In this document: in pieces, positions 16,350 to 25,857 of the stretch
Position numbering within the stretch: the first letter of the stretch is position 1
How the letters are laid out: each line of letters starts with the position of its first letter
DNA from: Candidatus Synechococcus spongiarum
GTDB taxonomy: Bacteria > Cyanobacteriota > Cyanobacteriia > PCC-6307 > Cyanobiaceae
Length of the DNA stretch: 49,556 bases
Assembly: GCF_900047545.1 (NCBI RefSeq)
Contig: NZ_FITM01000092.1
Location: 1-49,556, forward strand
Direction: 5' to 3'
Notes under the pieces: model-generated
The model's input: the letters and a program-made list of their open reading frames with translations, nothing else
Told to the model about the DNA's origin: nothing
Database searches by the model: none
Made by a program: the position numbers and the translations under genes

Positions 16350-17936
16350 ATGACAAAAGTTTTGGTCTCCGATCCCATTGACCAAGCCGGAATTGACATC
16401 CTCTCCCAGGTGGCCCACGTGGACGTGTGCATAGGGCTGCCGGAGCAGGAGCTGGTGGGTGCCATGGCGGATTACGACGCCTTGATGGTCCGCTCCGGAA
16501 CCCAGGTGACCGCTGCGGTCATTGATGCTGCTCCCCAACTCAAAATTATTGGTCGGGCCGGCGTCGGTGTGGACAACGTTGACGTGACCGCCGCCACACG
16601 TCGCGGTGTGCTGGTGGTCAACTCTCCCGAGGGCAACACCATTGCCGCCGCTGAACATGCCCTGGCCATGATGTTGGCACTCACCCGCAACATTCCCCAG
16701 GCCCATACCAGCACCATGGCCGGCCGCTGGGACCGCAAACGGTACCTGGGCAACGAGTTGTACAAAAAGACCCTGGGGGTGGTGGGCCTGGGCAAAATTG
16801 GCGCCCACGTGGCCAAAATTGCCCAGGCCCTGGGCATGGTGGTGTTGGCCCACGACCCCTTTATCTCCAACGAGCGGGCACAAAAGCTGCAAGTGCGCCT
16901 GGTGGAATTGGCCGCTCTTTTTGAAGAGGCGGACTACATCACCCTGCACATCCCTCGCACCAACGAGACAGCGAACTTGGTGGGAGACAGGCTGTTGAAG
17001 CGCATGAAGCCCACGGCACGCCTCATCAACTGTGCCCGGGGCGGCGTTGTGAACGAGGAGGCCCTGGCGGATGCACTGCGCAACCACACCATTGCCGGGG
17101 CCGCCCTTGATGTTTATTCCAGTGAACCCCTCGCTGACGGGAGCCCCCTCCGTTCCCTGAGGGACAACGTCATTCTCACCCCCCATCTAGGCGCCTCCAC
17201 CGCCGAGGCCCAGGCCAACGTGGCCATTGACGTGGCCGAACAGATTCGTGATGTTCTGCTGGGACTTCCCGCCCGCAGTGCGGTCAACATTCCCGGTCTG
17301 AGTCCCGATCTGATGGAGGAGTTGCGGGCCCATCTGAGCCTGGCCGAGCACCTGGGCCATTGCGTCAGCCAACTGGCGGGAGGCAATGTGCAAGAACTGG
17401 AAGTGCGCATGCAGGGAGAATTGGCCGCTCAACCCAGCCAGCCTTTGGTCACGGCTTCCCTCAAAGGGTTGTTGAGTTCAGCCTTGGGGGAGCGGATCAA
17501 TTACGTCAACGCCGGCCTGGAGGCCAAAAGTCGCGGCATCAAGGTGCTGGAGGTGAAGGATGAAGCCTCCCGGGACTACAGCGGGGGCTCTCTTCAGCTC
17601 ACCTGTCGCAGCAGTTCGGGCCTCCACACGCTCACCGGGGCCGTATTTTCAGGGGATGAGCTGCGGATCACTAGCGTGGATTCCTTCCCCATCAGCGTGC
17701 CCCCCAGCAACCACATGCTCTTTACCCGTCACCGGGATATGCCCGGCATCATTGGCAGGCTGGGTTCCCTGTTAGGACAGCACAACGTGAACATTGCCAG
17801 CATGCAGGTGGGGCGGCGCATCATGCGGGGGGATGCGGTGATGGTGTTGAGCGTGGACGATCCAATCCCGGAGAGCCTGTTGGAGGACATCACCAGCATT
17901 GACGGCATTCGCGAAGCCCATACCGTCAGCCTCTGA
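16350..17936 (+). CDS. serA: D-3-phosphoglycerate dehydrogenase
   Basis: SerA oxidises 3-phosphoglycerate in the first committed step of serine synthesis. The 528-residue product is the long form. Residues 1-315 carry the substrate and NAD domains, with GRAGVGVDNVD, the nucleotide-binding GVVGLGKIGAHVAKIAQALGM, arginine in NCARGGVVNEEAL and the catalytic His in LTPHLGAST. An intervening ASB domain (about 320-450) and a C-terminal ACT domain follow (HRDMPGIIGRLGSLLGQHNVNIASMQVGR), which usually binds serine for feedback inhibition. The ATG at 16350 gives MTKVLVSDPID. Downstream are a short leader-like frame and petF rather than prmA. Confidence 0.96.
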   Translation: MTKVLVSDPIDQAGIDILSQVAHVDVCIGLPEQELVGAMADYDALMVRSGTQVTAAVIDAAPQLKIIGRAGVGVDNVDVTAATRRGVLVVNSPEGNTIAAAEHALAMMLALTRNIPQAHTSTMAGRWDRKRYLGNELYKKTLGVVGLGKIGAHVAKIAQALGMVVLAHDPFISNERAQKLQVRLVELAALFEEADYITLHIPRTNETANLVGDRLLKRMKPTARLINCARGGVVNEEALADALRNHTIAGAALDVYSSEPLADGSPLRSLRDNVILTPHLGASTAEAQANVAIDVAEQIRDVLLGLPARSAVNIPGLSPDLMEELRAHLSLAEHLGHCVSQLAGGNVQELEVRMQGELAAQPSQPLVTASLKGLLSSALGERINYVNAGLEAKSRGIKVLEVKDEASRDYSGGSLQLTCRSSSGLHTLTGAVFSGDELRITSVDSFPISVPPSNHMLFTRHRDMPGIIGRLGSLLGQHNVNIASMQVGRRIMRGDAVMVLSVDDPIPESLLEDITSIDGIREAHTVSL

Positions 17937-17969
17937 CCAGCCGGGGACAATAAGGAGGACTTATCAGCC

Positions 17970-18017
17970 ATGAATCCATCGATTGATCTTGTTGGAAATT
18001 TGCCCCTGAAGACGTGA
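17970..18017 (+). other. Possible 15-codon leader frame with strong ribosome binding site
   Basis: The sequence AAGGAGG ends nine bases before an ATG that opens a 15-residue frame, MNPSIDLVGNLPLKT, closed by TGA. It lies between serA and petF. The ribosome binding site is the best in this area, yet the frame is tiny. It could be a leader peptide, a short regulatory frame, or the remains of a gene once located here. Confidence 0.35.
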
Positions 18018-18096
18018 GATTGGTAACAGATGGGGGTAAAAGTGTGTCGTCCCGCAGGACCCGGTTCTGCCAGGCTCTGCTCTACAAGCTGAATTC

Positions 18097-18396
18097 ATGG
18101 CTTCCTACAAGGTCACCTTCATTAACGAAAGCGAAGGTCTGAACGAGACCATTGACGTCTCGGATGACCAATACATCCTTGATGCAGCAGAGGAAGCAGG
18201 ACTTGACCTGCCCTACTCCTGCCGGGCTGGCGCCTGCTCCACCTGTGCTGGCAAGCTCACCAGCGGCACCGTTGACCAATCCGACCAGAGCTTTCTGGAT
18301 GACGACCAGATTGAGGCAGGCTTTGTGCTCACCTGCGTGGCCTATCCAACGTCGGATTGCGTCATCACCACCCACGCTGAGGAAGACCTCTACTAA
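18097..18396 (+). CDS. petF: Plant-type [2Fe-2S] ferredoxin
   Basis: This soluble ferredoxin takes electrons from photosystem I and passes them to ferredoxin-NADP reductase and other enzymes. The 99-residue product has the four cluster cysteines in the photosynthetic pattern: [13 protein letters not shown] supplies three and LTCVAYP the fourth. Acidic surface patches ([11 protein letters not shown] and the ending HAEEDLY) suit docking to partners. It has the usual length. A conserved hypothetical gene follows 29 bases downstream. Confidence 0.95.
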   Translation: MASYKVTFINESEGLNETIDVSDDQYILDAAEEAGLDLPYSCRAGACSTCAGKLTSGTVDQSDQSFLDDDQIEAGFVLTCVAYPTSDCVITTHAEEDLY

Positions 18397-18425
18397 GGGT
18401 CCCTTTGGTCAGGGCCGGGCGGTTC

Positions 18426-18857
18426 ATGGACACTGACCAACTGCTCGTTCTCCGAATCACTGCGATGGGACCAACTTGTGCCTTGCTACCCCACCGCAGC
18501 CAGCACCCCAGTCCTGGTGGCCAGTACAGCTTCCAGGTTCTGGGGCCTTGCTGTCGCTTGTTTGACCGGGAAGAACTGCCCTGGCCCTGCTGCCGACTGC
18601 AATGGCGCAGCAAAGAGCCCAGTTGGCGGCGCATTGGTCGCCGCTTTGTGCCGGATTTGGCCTGCAAGTGCAGCCCCAGCTATGCCGTTGAGCTGCTCCA
18701 GCCTGACCTGCGACCCACGGACACCGTTCTCACCCTGTTTGCGGAGCGGCTCAGCCCAGAGTTGCAGGAGTGGTGGTACAGCAGGCCATCCCTTCGTTGC
18801 CCTGGGGGGGGCTCTATACACCCCCCCCAGGGAAAGACCGGGAGAGGTCAGAAGTAG
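18426..18857 (+). CDS. Conserved hypothetical protein downstream of ferredoxin
   Basis: The frame encodes about 143 residues beginning MDTDQLLVLRITAMGPTC. It contains several cysteines (GPCCRLFD, WPCCRLQW, ACKCSPSYAVELLQP) and a segment RRIGRRFVPDLACKC. I recall similar proteins next to petF in marine Synechococcus, but no function is known to me. The last 20 residues are encoded by the C/G-rich hairpin at 18800-18832 and are probably not conserved. The tail also overlaps the convergent psbV gene by 10 bases, so the natural stop may have been lost. Confidence 0.55.
   Translation: MDTDQLLVLRITAMGPTCALLPHRSQHPSPGGQYSFQVLGPCCRLFDREELPWPCCRLQWRSKEPSWRRIGRRFVPDLACKCSPSYAVELLQPDLRPTDTVLTLFAERLSPELQEWWYSRPSLRCPGGGSIHPPQGKTGRGQK
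18800..18832. terminator. Strong convergent hairpin with a 12-base stem
   Basis: CCCT followed by eight G pairs perfectly with eight C followed by AGGG. The stem is 12 base pairs and the loop nine bases. It stands between the petF-side genes and the convergent psbV, so it can act from both strands. There is no U-run. The reading frame from 18426 runs through it. Confidence 0.65.
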
Positions 18858-19384
18858 ATCTTGCCGCCGCCCCAGGAATCTCCCTGGATCTTGGGGGCCA
18901 CCAGGATGTAGCCGGCAATCAAACGCAGGTCATCATCGGAGAGATCCCGCATCTTCGGGAAGATATCGCTGCTGCGAAGGCTGGGGTGCAGGTCGGCAAT
19001 GGAGTACTCCCCGTCGTAGGAAGTGGGGTCGTTGAGGTAGTCCACCAAACTCTCAATGGAGTTGCGTGGCGGTGTGGCAAGGGCAAGGGTCTCCGGATCC
19101 AGGCCGACGTTGTGGTTTGTCTTCGTGATTCCGCTGGCGTGGCAGCTTCCACAGCTTTGGTTGAACGTGGCCCTCCCCGACTTGACCTCGGCTTCTGTCA
19201 GAAGGGCGGTGGCGCCTTGGGCATTCTGAGGGACGGTCAACGTGTCCGTGTCCCAGTTGGCCCCATAGGCCGCAGAGGGATTGACCAGCATTGCCAGGGG
19301 CAGCAAGAACACCGCCAAGAGCGCACCGCAGCGCCTGGTCATGGAGCCCAGTCCAGTGATGAGGCGGTGCAAAAAGCTGTTCAT
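18848..19384 (-). CDS. psbV: Cytochrome c-550 of photosystem II
   Basis: PsbV is the extrinsic lumenal cytochrome that stabilises the manganese cluster of photosystem II. The product starts with a basic n-region and hydrophobic core (ALLAVFLLPLAMLVNPSAAYGA), a thylakoid-lumen signal with cleavage expected near SAAYGA. The mature part has one covalent haem site, CGSCH, followed by HASGITKTNHNVGLDPE, the conserved TPPRNSIESLVDYL, and the family ending KIQGDSWGGGKIYF. The ATG at 19384 is used; one at 19342 would give a shorter signal peptide. Confidence 0.95.
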   Translation of the reverse strand: MNSFLHRLITGLGSMTRRCGALLAVFLLPLAMLVNPSAAYGANWDTDTLTVPQNAQGATALLTEAEVKSGRATFNQSCGSCHASGITKTNHNVGLDPETLALATPPRNSIESLVDYLNDPTSYDGEYSIADLHPSLRSSDIFPKMRDLSDDDLRLIAGYILVAPKIQGDSWGGGKIYF

Positions 19385-19505
19385 CGGTGGGTGATGCTGA
19401 TAGACCACAATCTCTTGTATCACGCAATTCAGACTCCTTGTCGTCATCGGGTTCAACTCGTCAGAGAGTGTTTCAGAGAGGGGGCAGCGGGGATGGTTCA
19501 GGTCG

Positions 19506-20453
19506 TCACTCGTCCGGTTTGGAGGTGAGTTCCAGGGTGAGAAAGTCCCTGGCCATGATGGTGGCGGGGAAAATGGCCCGGGCCTCTGCCAGCAGGTCAT
19601 CGGGGCCAACGGCCCGTCCAGGCATATAACGGGGGCTGAAGTGGGTTAACGCCAACTTGCTCACCCCGGCGGCCAGGGCCACCTGCGCGGCCATGGTGGT
19701 GGTGGAATGGAGCCGTTGCAGGGCCATCTCCCCATCCCTGTGGGCAAACGTGGCCTCGTGAATCAATAGGTCTGCCCCACGGGCCAGGTCCACAGCCCCG
19801 TCACAGAACACCGTATCGGTGGCATACACCAGACTCACGCCCGGCCGGGGCGGGCCGCAAAGACTGGTGCCCTCGATGGTGCGCCCCCCCACGGCAATGG
19901 TTTCACCTGTCTTGAGGCGGCCATAGAGGGGACCGGGGGGAAGACCCAAGGACTTGGCCTTCTCCACGTCAAACCGCCCCGGCCGAGGCTTTTGCACAAT
20001 GCGGAACCCACTGGCCGGGATACGGTGCCAGAGGGGGCGAGACTCCACCATCAGATCGTCATCCTCAAAGAGCACGTGGCCTTCGCCGGGAGGGACGTTG
20101 GCATGAAAGTGCAGGGGATAGCTCAGGCGGGTGGAGGAGAACTGCAGGGCCGACTCCACAAAGCTTTGCAACGGGGGTGGACCGTACAGGTCCAGGCCCG
20201 CCGCCATGCCCGCCATGCCCAGGCTGGCCAGCAGCCCCGGCAAGCCAAAGACGTGATCCCCATGCATGTGGGTAATGAAGATGCGCCGCAGTTGGGACAC
20301 CCGCAGGGGACTGCACAGCAGTTGATGCTGGGTGGCCTCGCCACAATCCAGCAACCAGATCTCACTGCGCTGGGGAAGACGAACAGCCAGGGAGGACACG
20401 TTGCGCTGGCGGGTTGGAACGCCAGAACTGGTGCCCAGGAAGGTGACCTGCAA
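19506..20453 (-). CDS. rnz: Ribonuclease Z (tRNA 3' endonuclease)
   Basis: RNase Z cuts the 3' trailer of tRNA precursors, which matters here because the tRNA genes in this window lack an encoded CCA. It is a metallo-beta-lactamase-fold zinc enzyme. The metal motif reads THMHGDHVFGLPGLL, with further ligands in YATDT, IHEATF and THFSPRY. The conserved N-terminus VTFLGTSSGVPTRQRNVSSLA begins right after a TTG codon at 20453, which I take as the start; the nearest upstream ATG would lie inside the divergent rpoZ gene. The product is about 315 residues, the usual length. Confidence 0.92.
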   Translation of the reverse strand: MQVTFLGTSSGVPTRQRNVSSLAVRLPQRSEIWLLDCGEATQHQLLCSPLRVSQLRRIFITHMHGDHVFGLPGLLASLGMAGMAAGLDLYGPPPLQSFVESALQFSSTRLSYPLHFHANVPPGEGHVLFEDDDLMVESRPLWHRIPASGFRIVQKPRPGRFDVEKAKSLGLPPGPLYGRLKTGETIAVGGRTIEGTSLCGPPRPGVSLVYATDTVFCDGAVDLARGADLLIHEATFAHRDGEMALQRLHSTTTMAAQVALAAGVSKLALTHFSPRYMPGRAVGPDDLLAEARAIFPATIMARDFLTLELTSKPDE

Positions 20454-20506
20454 CGACGTGGAATGGGAGGCGAACCCATTGTGCGCTGGCCGGCTAAACT
20501 GGTTCC

Positions 20507-20728
20507 ATGACCAGACAGCCTTCGACCAAGGACCTCTCCCGGCGCATGGAGTCACTGATCTCCAACGCCCACAACCGCTACCTCACCACGGTGCGGATTG
20601 CCTTTCGTGCCAAGCAGCGCCACTTTGATGATTTTGAAGGCCTGCTGGAGGAGAGCAACATCAAACCCGTGCAGCGGGCCATCAATGAACTCTACGACGA
20701 GCAACACACCCCGGAGCTGTTGCCCTAG
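20507..20728 (+). CDS. rpoZ: DNA-directed RNA polymerase omega subunit
   Basis: Omega is the small subunit that helps assemble RNA polymerase. The 73-residue product matches the cyanobacterial omega pattern: [26 protein letters not shown] and then [21 protein letters not shown]. It is very short, as in marine Synechococcus, and lacks the C-terminal extension found elsewhere. It is divergent from rnz with 53 bases between the starts. A DUF1818 gene overlaps its end in another frame. Confidence 0.88.
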   Translation: MTRQPSTKDLSRRMESLISNAHNRYLTTVRIAFRAKQRHFDDFEGLLEESNIKPVQRAINELYDEQHTPELLP

Positions 20729-21113
20729 TCTCTCCCCCCTCCAACGGGAAGGGGACGGCTGGCGCCTGGCGGTGGATCCTGCCAAGCCCTTTGTAGCCAT
20801 GGTTGGTGGCGAGGGCTGGGCCTGCGAATTGCGGGCCGCCGAGCTCCGGGCGCTGTGCCAGGGCGTGGCTGTGGTGGTGTGTCAACACAGTGCCGTTGCC
20901 GGGCAGCTCATGGCAGAAGAGTCCATCACCATCAACCATGAATCCGGTGGTCTATGGCTGGAGTTGCAGGGGACCGCCACGTCCTGGTCCCTGCGCTTTC
21001 TCCTGGAGCCGGACACGGATCGTGGCTGTGAAGGGGTCTGGTCGGCCCAGGCCAGTCCCCAGTTGGCCATGGCGCTGCAGAAATTGGAGTGCTCCGGGAC
21101 ACTGCCTGTCTGA
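20685..21113 (+). CDS. DUF1818 family protein
   Basis: The protein begins its conserved part at [13 protein letters not shown] and continues with [44 protein letters not shown] and ECGVW-like segments of DUF1818, a family confined to cyanobacteria and of unknown role. No ATG, GTG or TTG stands just before the conserved part. The nearest in-frame ATG, at 20685, lies inside rpoZ, so the product would gain about 21 non-conserved residues, or initiation is unusual. The 142-residue call is therefore uncertain at its 5' end. Confidence 0.72.
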   Translation: MNSTTSNTPRSCCPSLSPLQREGDGWRLAVDPAKPFVAMVGGEGWACELRAAELRALCQGVAVVVCQHSAVAGQLMAEESITINHESGGLWLELQGTATSWSLRFLLEPDTDRGCEGVWSAQASPQLAMALQKLECSGTLPV

Positions 21114-21196
21114 CCCACCCGCCACCTGGGACCACCAGTCCCCACGAAAACCGAACCCTCGCGGTGGGTCCGGTTCGGCAAGAAGATGGAGACTCT

Positions 21197-21907
21197 ATGC
21201 GTTGTGTCGCTGTGGACCTTCCCACCATCCGTGCCGCCCTTTGTAGCTATGACCACAGCCAGCGGTTACAAGCCCTGGTGGCGCTGCGGCATCACAGCAC
21301 GGCCGATGCAGAGCCCATCTTGCTGGCGGCGTTGGAGAGCGACGCGTTTATCATTCGCTCCTTTGCCTGCATGGGCCTGGGGCAAAAGCGGACGGAAGCC
21401 GGTTTTCAGGCCCTCCTGGAGCGGGCACGGCATGACAAGGATCCCAACGTGCGGGCGGAAGCCGCCAGTGCCCTAAGCTGGTTTGGCTTCGAGCGCTGTA
21501 CGTCCCTGTTGCTCAGGCTGTTTTCCCAGGACGATCACTGGCTGGTGCGCCAGAGCATCATTGCGGCATTGTCCGAATGCGGAAATCCCGGCTCCCAGTT
21601 GCAAGTGGCGCGTCAGGGTCTTGTGGGTGAGGACGACACGGTACGCTACAGCGCGTTGGAGTTATTGGGTGTGCTGGTGGGGTCCCACCTGGAGGGGGAG
21701 GCGGAAACCCTGCTGCTGGCCGCCAGCCATGATGAGAATCCCTGGATCCGCCGCATCGCGACCCGCACCATGGGCAACTTCCCTGGGGAGGCGGCACGCC
21801 AACGCTGCCTTGAGTTGCGCCGGGACCCCGACCATCGGGTTGTGGCTGCCAGCCTGGAGTCCACGCTCAAATTGGAGAGTGGCCCACGGTCAGAATTTTC
21901 CATCTAG
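21197..21907 (+). CDS. HEAT-repeat protein (PBS-lyase-type repeats)
   Basis: The 236-residue protein is built of HEAT-like repeats of about 30 residues (IRSFACMGLGQKRTEAG, NVRAEAASALSWFG, VRQSIIAALSECG, VRYSALELLGVL, IRRIATRTMGNFP). This is the repeat type of the phycobilin lyase subunits CpcE/CpcF and of NblB, but such repeats also occur in unrelated scaffolds. There are no phycobilisome genes nearby, so bilin attachment is not supported. The ATG at 21197 is preceded by a GGAG. The gene ends just before the thiC riboswitch. Confidence 0.8.
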   Translation: MRCVAVDLPTIRAALCSYDHSQRLQALVALRHHSTADAEPILLAALESDAFIIRSFACMGLGQKRTEAGFQALLERARHDKDPNVRAEAASALSWFGFERCTSLLLRLFSQDDHWLVRQSIIAALSECGNPGSQLQVARQGLVGEDDTVRYSALELLGVLVGSHLEGEAETLLLAASHDENPWIRRIATRTMGNFPGEAARQRCLELRRDPDHRVVAASLESTLKLESGPRSEFSI

Positions 21908-23413
<1,506 letters not shown>

Positions 23414-23423
23414 CCAAGGCAAC

Positions 23424-23448
23424 AAAAAAGCTCCCCTGTTGGGGAGCT
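23424..23448 (-). terminator. Intrinsic terminator
   Basis: AGCTCCCC and GGGGAGCT form an eight-base stem with a four-base loop. Read on the minus strand it is followed by six T, so it ends the small basic-protein gene. On the plus strand the same stem may also end the thiC transcript, without a U-run. Confidence 0.85.
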
Positions 23449-23483
23449 TCGGGCCATGGTCCATGGCGGAGGTCAACAGCGGA

Positions 23484-23603
23484 TCAGCGGAGGCAGACTG
23501 ACTTCTCGTGCAGATCAACCCGGCGACGGTAGGCCATTTCCTTGGCACGACGGGTGGCTTCTTGGCGATGCCGCTGCAGATAGTGAACGGTGATGATGGA
23601 CAT
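23484..23603 (-). CDS. Small basic protein of 39 residues
   Basis: A 39-residue frame, MSIITVHYLQRHRQEATRRA... ending SVCLR, rich in Arg and His and probably one helix. It is supported by a Shine-Dalgarno GGAGGTG just upstream of the ATG and a good intrinsic terminator 36 bases after the stop. I know no function. The charge suggests nucleic-acid or acidic-protein binding, but this is inference. It faces thiC convergently. Similar short arginine-rich proteins seem to occur in marine picocyanobacteria. Confidence 0.75.
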   Translation of the reverse strand: MSIITVHYLQRHRQEATRRAKEMAYRRRVDLHEKSVCLR

Positions 23604-23852
23604 GGGATGCACCTCCGGATTGTGTGGGACAGGGTGCGTTGCTTCGGGCCGAGGGGCCTTACTTCCACCTGAGCATCAGGTCAACGAGGAACAAATAATA
23701 GCAGTTGCTACCAAATTCCGGCAAGTGGGATGGCCTCTTCGTTAAGAAATGGGGCTTGTCTTGGGGTGATGGGCTGGTTTAGCGTTATGGCTTGCCTTTG
23801 CATCCCATGACTGGGCAGGCTGTAGGCAACAGTGACCGCCGTCTTCACCCTG

Positions 23853-24068
23853 ATGCACATTCCTCTAGCCTCTTCCAATCGCCGTTCTTCACACAACCTC
23901 GTTGCGCCTTCTCTGCGGGAACAAGGCTTGACCGTGGGGGAACTGGTGTTGATTGTGCTGGTCATTCTGGTTGCCGCGGGAGGCGCATGGCTCTTTCTGG
24001 GCAGCCAACAGCCAACCCCCTCCAACGAAACCACGGTCCAGCCCCCAGCTCTCAATCCCCAGCCCTAA
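23853..24068 (+). CDS. Small single-span membrane protein
   Basis: From the ATG at 23853 the frame codes for 71 residues; a GTG at 23832 would add seven. It has one hydrophobic helix (GELVLIVLVILVAAGGAWLFLG) near the middle and a Pro/Thr/Asn-rich tail. The N-terminal part looks soluble with basic residues. The layout recalls type IV pilin-like or small membrane anchors but lacks a pilin motif. It ends one base before the convergent recF stop. The upstream 249 bases (23604-23852) contain no gene I can support. Confidence 0.5.
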   Translation: MHIPLASSNRRSSHNLVAPSLREQGLTVGELVLIVLVILVAAGGAWLFLGSQQPTPSNETTVQPPALNPQP

Positions 24069-24069
24069 A

Positions 24070-25236
24070 TCAGGCCCCTGACAGGGGACTCAACACTGAG
24101 CCTTCCTCGTCCTGGCGGACGCTGATGCACTGGGCATCACGTCGCCACGGCCCAATACAACGTTCCAGGTGGGTTGTACTCAGCAGACATTGATGCTGCT
24201 GGCCAATGGCCTCCAAAAGCAGGAGTTGGCGGTCCGGGTCCAACTCCGCCAGCACGTCGTCCAGCAGCAGCACCGGCGCCTCGCCACTCACCTGGGTCAC
24301 CAGTTCCACCTCGGCCATCTTCAAGGCTAGCACCATGCAGCGCTGTTGACCGGCGGATCCATAGCGGCGGGCTGCCTGCCCATTGAGTTGCAGCGCTACT
24401 TCATCCCGCTGGGGTCCGACGCGGCAGCATCCCACCTGCAGTTCCACCTTCCGCTGGCGAGCCAACTGCTGCCGCAAAGCCCCTTGCCACACCACCAGCC
24501 CCTGGTTCCCCTGGTCCCCGTCAGAGATTGGGAGAAGCTCGGTGCCAGGGCGGTAGAGGAGGCCAAGGATTTCCTGCTCGCCACTCAGCGTCCTCTGCCA
24601 CTGCTGGGCCAAGGGATTGAGCCGCAGCAGCGCCCGTTGACGGCGACGGTGTAGCCGTGCCCCCAGGTTGGCCATCTGCTGGTCATAGGCATCCAAAAGC
24701 ACCGTCAGGTGATGATTGAGGGATTTTCCCCCATGGTGTCGCAGCAGGCTGGAGCGCTGCCGCAGCAGCTTGCCGTACCGGGAAAGCAACTCCCCGTAGA
24801 CGGGCTCCAATTGCAGCACCACCCGGTCGAGCCACTGACGCCGGACCATAGGCTCACCGCGAATCAGGGCCAGATCCAGGGAGCTGAAGCACACACAACG
24901 GAGGGAGCCCAGCAGGTCCACTTGGCGGGACAGAGGTTGTTGATTCCGCCACCCCTGCCGTCCCCCACCCCGGTGCAGATGCAGGCCAATGTGGTCCAGC
25001 CCGTCAGTCCCGATCCATCCATGGATCCAGCCACAGGCCTGTCCCAACTGGATCAGGTCCCCATCGCTGGTGGTCCGATGGGAGCGCAGGCTGGCCAGCA
25101 ACTCCACAGCTTCAAGAATGTTGGACTTGCCGGCTCCGTTGGGTCCCACAACAATGACCCGATTGGCCTTCACCTGCAGTGCCGCCGTCCGATAGCTGCG
25201 AAAATGCTGGAGTTCCAGCCTGGATAGGGAGGGCAT
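24070..25236 (-). CDS. recF: DNA replication and repair protein RecF
   Basis: RecF is an SMC-like ATPase that loads RecA at gaps in the RecFOR pathway. The 388-residue product has the Walker A GPNGAGKSNILEAVELLASLRSHRT near the N-terminus, the RecF hallmark LGSLRCVCFSSLDLALIRGEP, the ABC signature YGSAGQQRCMVLALKMAE, and Walker B PVLLLDDVLAELDPDRQ. These elements and its length are complete. The start at 25236 is 22 bases from the divergent tRNA-Arg gene. Confidence 0.95.
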   Translation of the reverse strand: MPSLSRLELQHFRSYRTAALQVKANRVIVVGPNGAGKSNILEAVELLASLRSHRTTSDGDLIQLGQACGWIHGWIGTDGLDHIGLHLHRGGGRQGWRNQQPLSRQVDLLGSLRCVCFSSLDLALIRGEPMVRRQWLDRVVLQLEPVYGELLSRYGKLLRQRSSLLRHHGGKSLNHHLTVLLDAYDQQMANLGARLHRRRQRALLRLNPLAQQWQRTLSGEQEILGLLYRPGTELLPISDGDQGNQGLVVWQGALRQQLARQRKVELQVGCCRVGPQRDEVALQLNGQAARRYGSAGQQRCMVLALKMAEVELVTQVSGEAPVLLLDDVLAELDPDRQLLLLEAIGQQHQCLLSTTHLERCIGPWRRDAQCISVRQDEEGSVLSPLSGA

Positions 25237-25258
25237 GGTGGACTAGGATGATGCCCAT

Positions 25259-25332
25259 GGGCATGTAGCTCAGTTGGATAGAGCGTCAGATTCCGGTTCT
25301 GAAAGCCGAGGGTTCGAATCCTTCCATGCCCG
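25259..25332 (+). tRNA. tRNA-Arg (CCG)
   Basis: The acceptor stem GGGCATG pairs with CATGCCC. The D-arm is GCTC...GAGC, the anticodon stem TCAGA/TCTGA holds loop TTCCGGT with anticodon CCG, and the T-arm has GTTCGAATC. The 3' CCA is not encoded. It stands alone between divergent recF and the GNAT gene. Confidence 0.96.
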
Positions 25333-25371
25333 CTTCCTCAGGCAGGTTTCCTGCACCCCCATGGCCTGAAC

Positions 25372-25851
25372 TCACAGCCTGAGTTGAAGCGCCATGGCGC
25401 GAATTCCGTTGGGGGATTCCAGGAAGCCAAAGCGCTCCAGTTCCGGCACGTCTTCCGCCGTGGTCATCATGGAAATGCTGCACCCGGCCAGATCACGGCG
25501 CAGCCTCAGCAGCATGGATTGCATGAGCAAGTGGATGTAGCGGGCCCTGGGCTGAACATCGTCGAGAACGCACAGGTCCCAAAGGTTCACGTTCAAGGAT
25601 CGGTCACTGGTGGCCCGCACCAGACCCACCAACTCGTGGCCCGCACCACCAGGTGCAGGGCGCCAAAGACTGACCAGAAGATCACTGCGCTGCAGTGCCA
25701 GGGCCACCCGCTCGATGCTGCGCTCCGGTTGACCACAGGACTGAAGCAACTGGTTGACGGCAGCAGCATCCGGTCGATCTGGATCCTCCAACATCAGCCA
25801 GCCTGTTGGCAGGGTCGCTGCCGTTCCGGGTGCTGGCTTGGGCATGGTCAT
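25372..25851 (-). CDS. GNAT-family acetyltransferase-like protein
   Basis: The 159-residue protein has the strand and helix pattern of a GNAT fold: ELVGLVRATSDRSLNVNLWDLCVLDDVQPRARYIHLLMQSML. The V(L)D(D)VQPRxR segment stands where acetyl-CoA is bound, although the usual Gln/Arg-x-x-Gly-x-Gly/Ala loop is altered. The end FGFLESPNGIRAMALQLRL is typical. Substrate unknown. The start is six bases after the ppc stop, so it is probably in the ppc transcript. Confidence 0.72.
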   Translation of the reverse strand: MTMPKPAPGTAATLPTGWLMLEDPDRPDAAAVNQLLQSCGQPERSIERVALALQRSDLLVSLWRPAPGGAGHELVGLVRATSDRSLNVNLWDLCVLDDVQPRARYIHLLMQSMLLRLRRDLAGCSISMMTTAEDVPELERFGFLESPNGIRAMALQLRL

Positions 25852-25857
25852 CTCTCC

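Noticed and set aside
21197-21907. CpcE/CpcF-type phycobilin lyase
   Set aside because: The HEAT-like repeats fit, but no partner subunit or phycobilisome gene is nearby and the repeat type is not specific.
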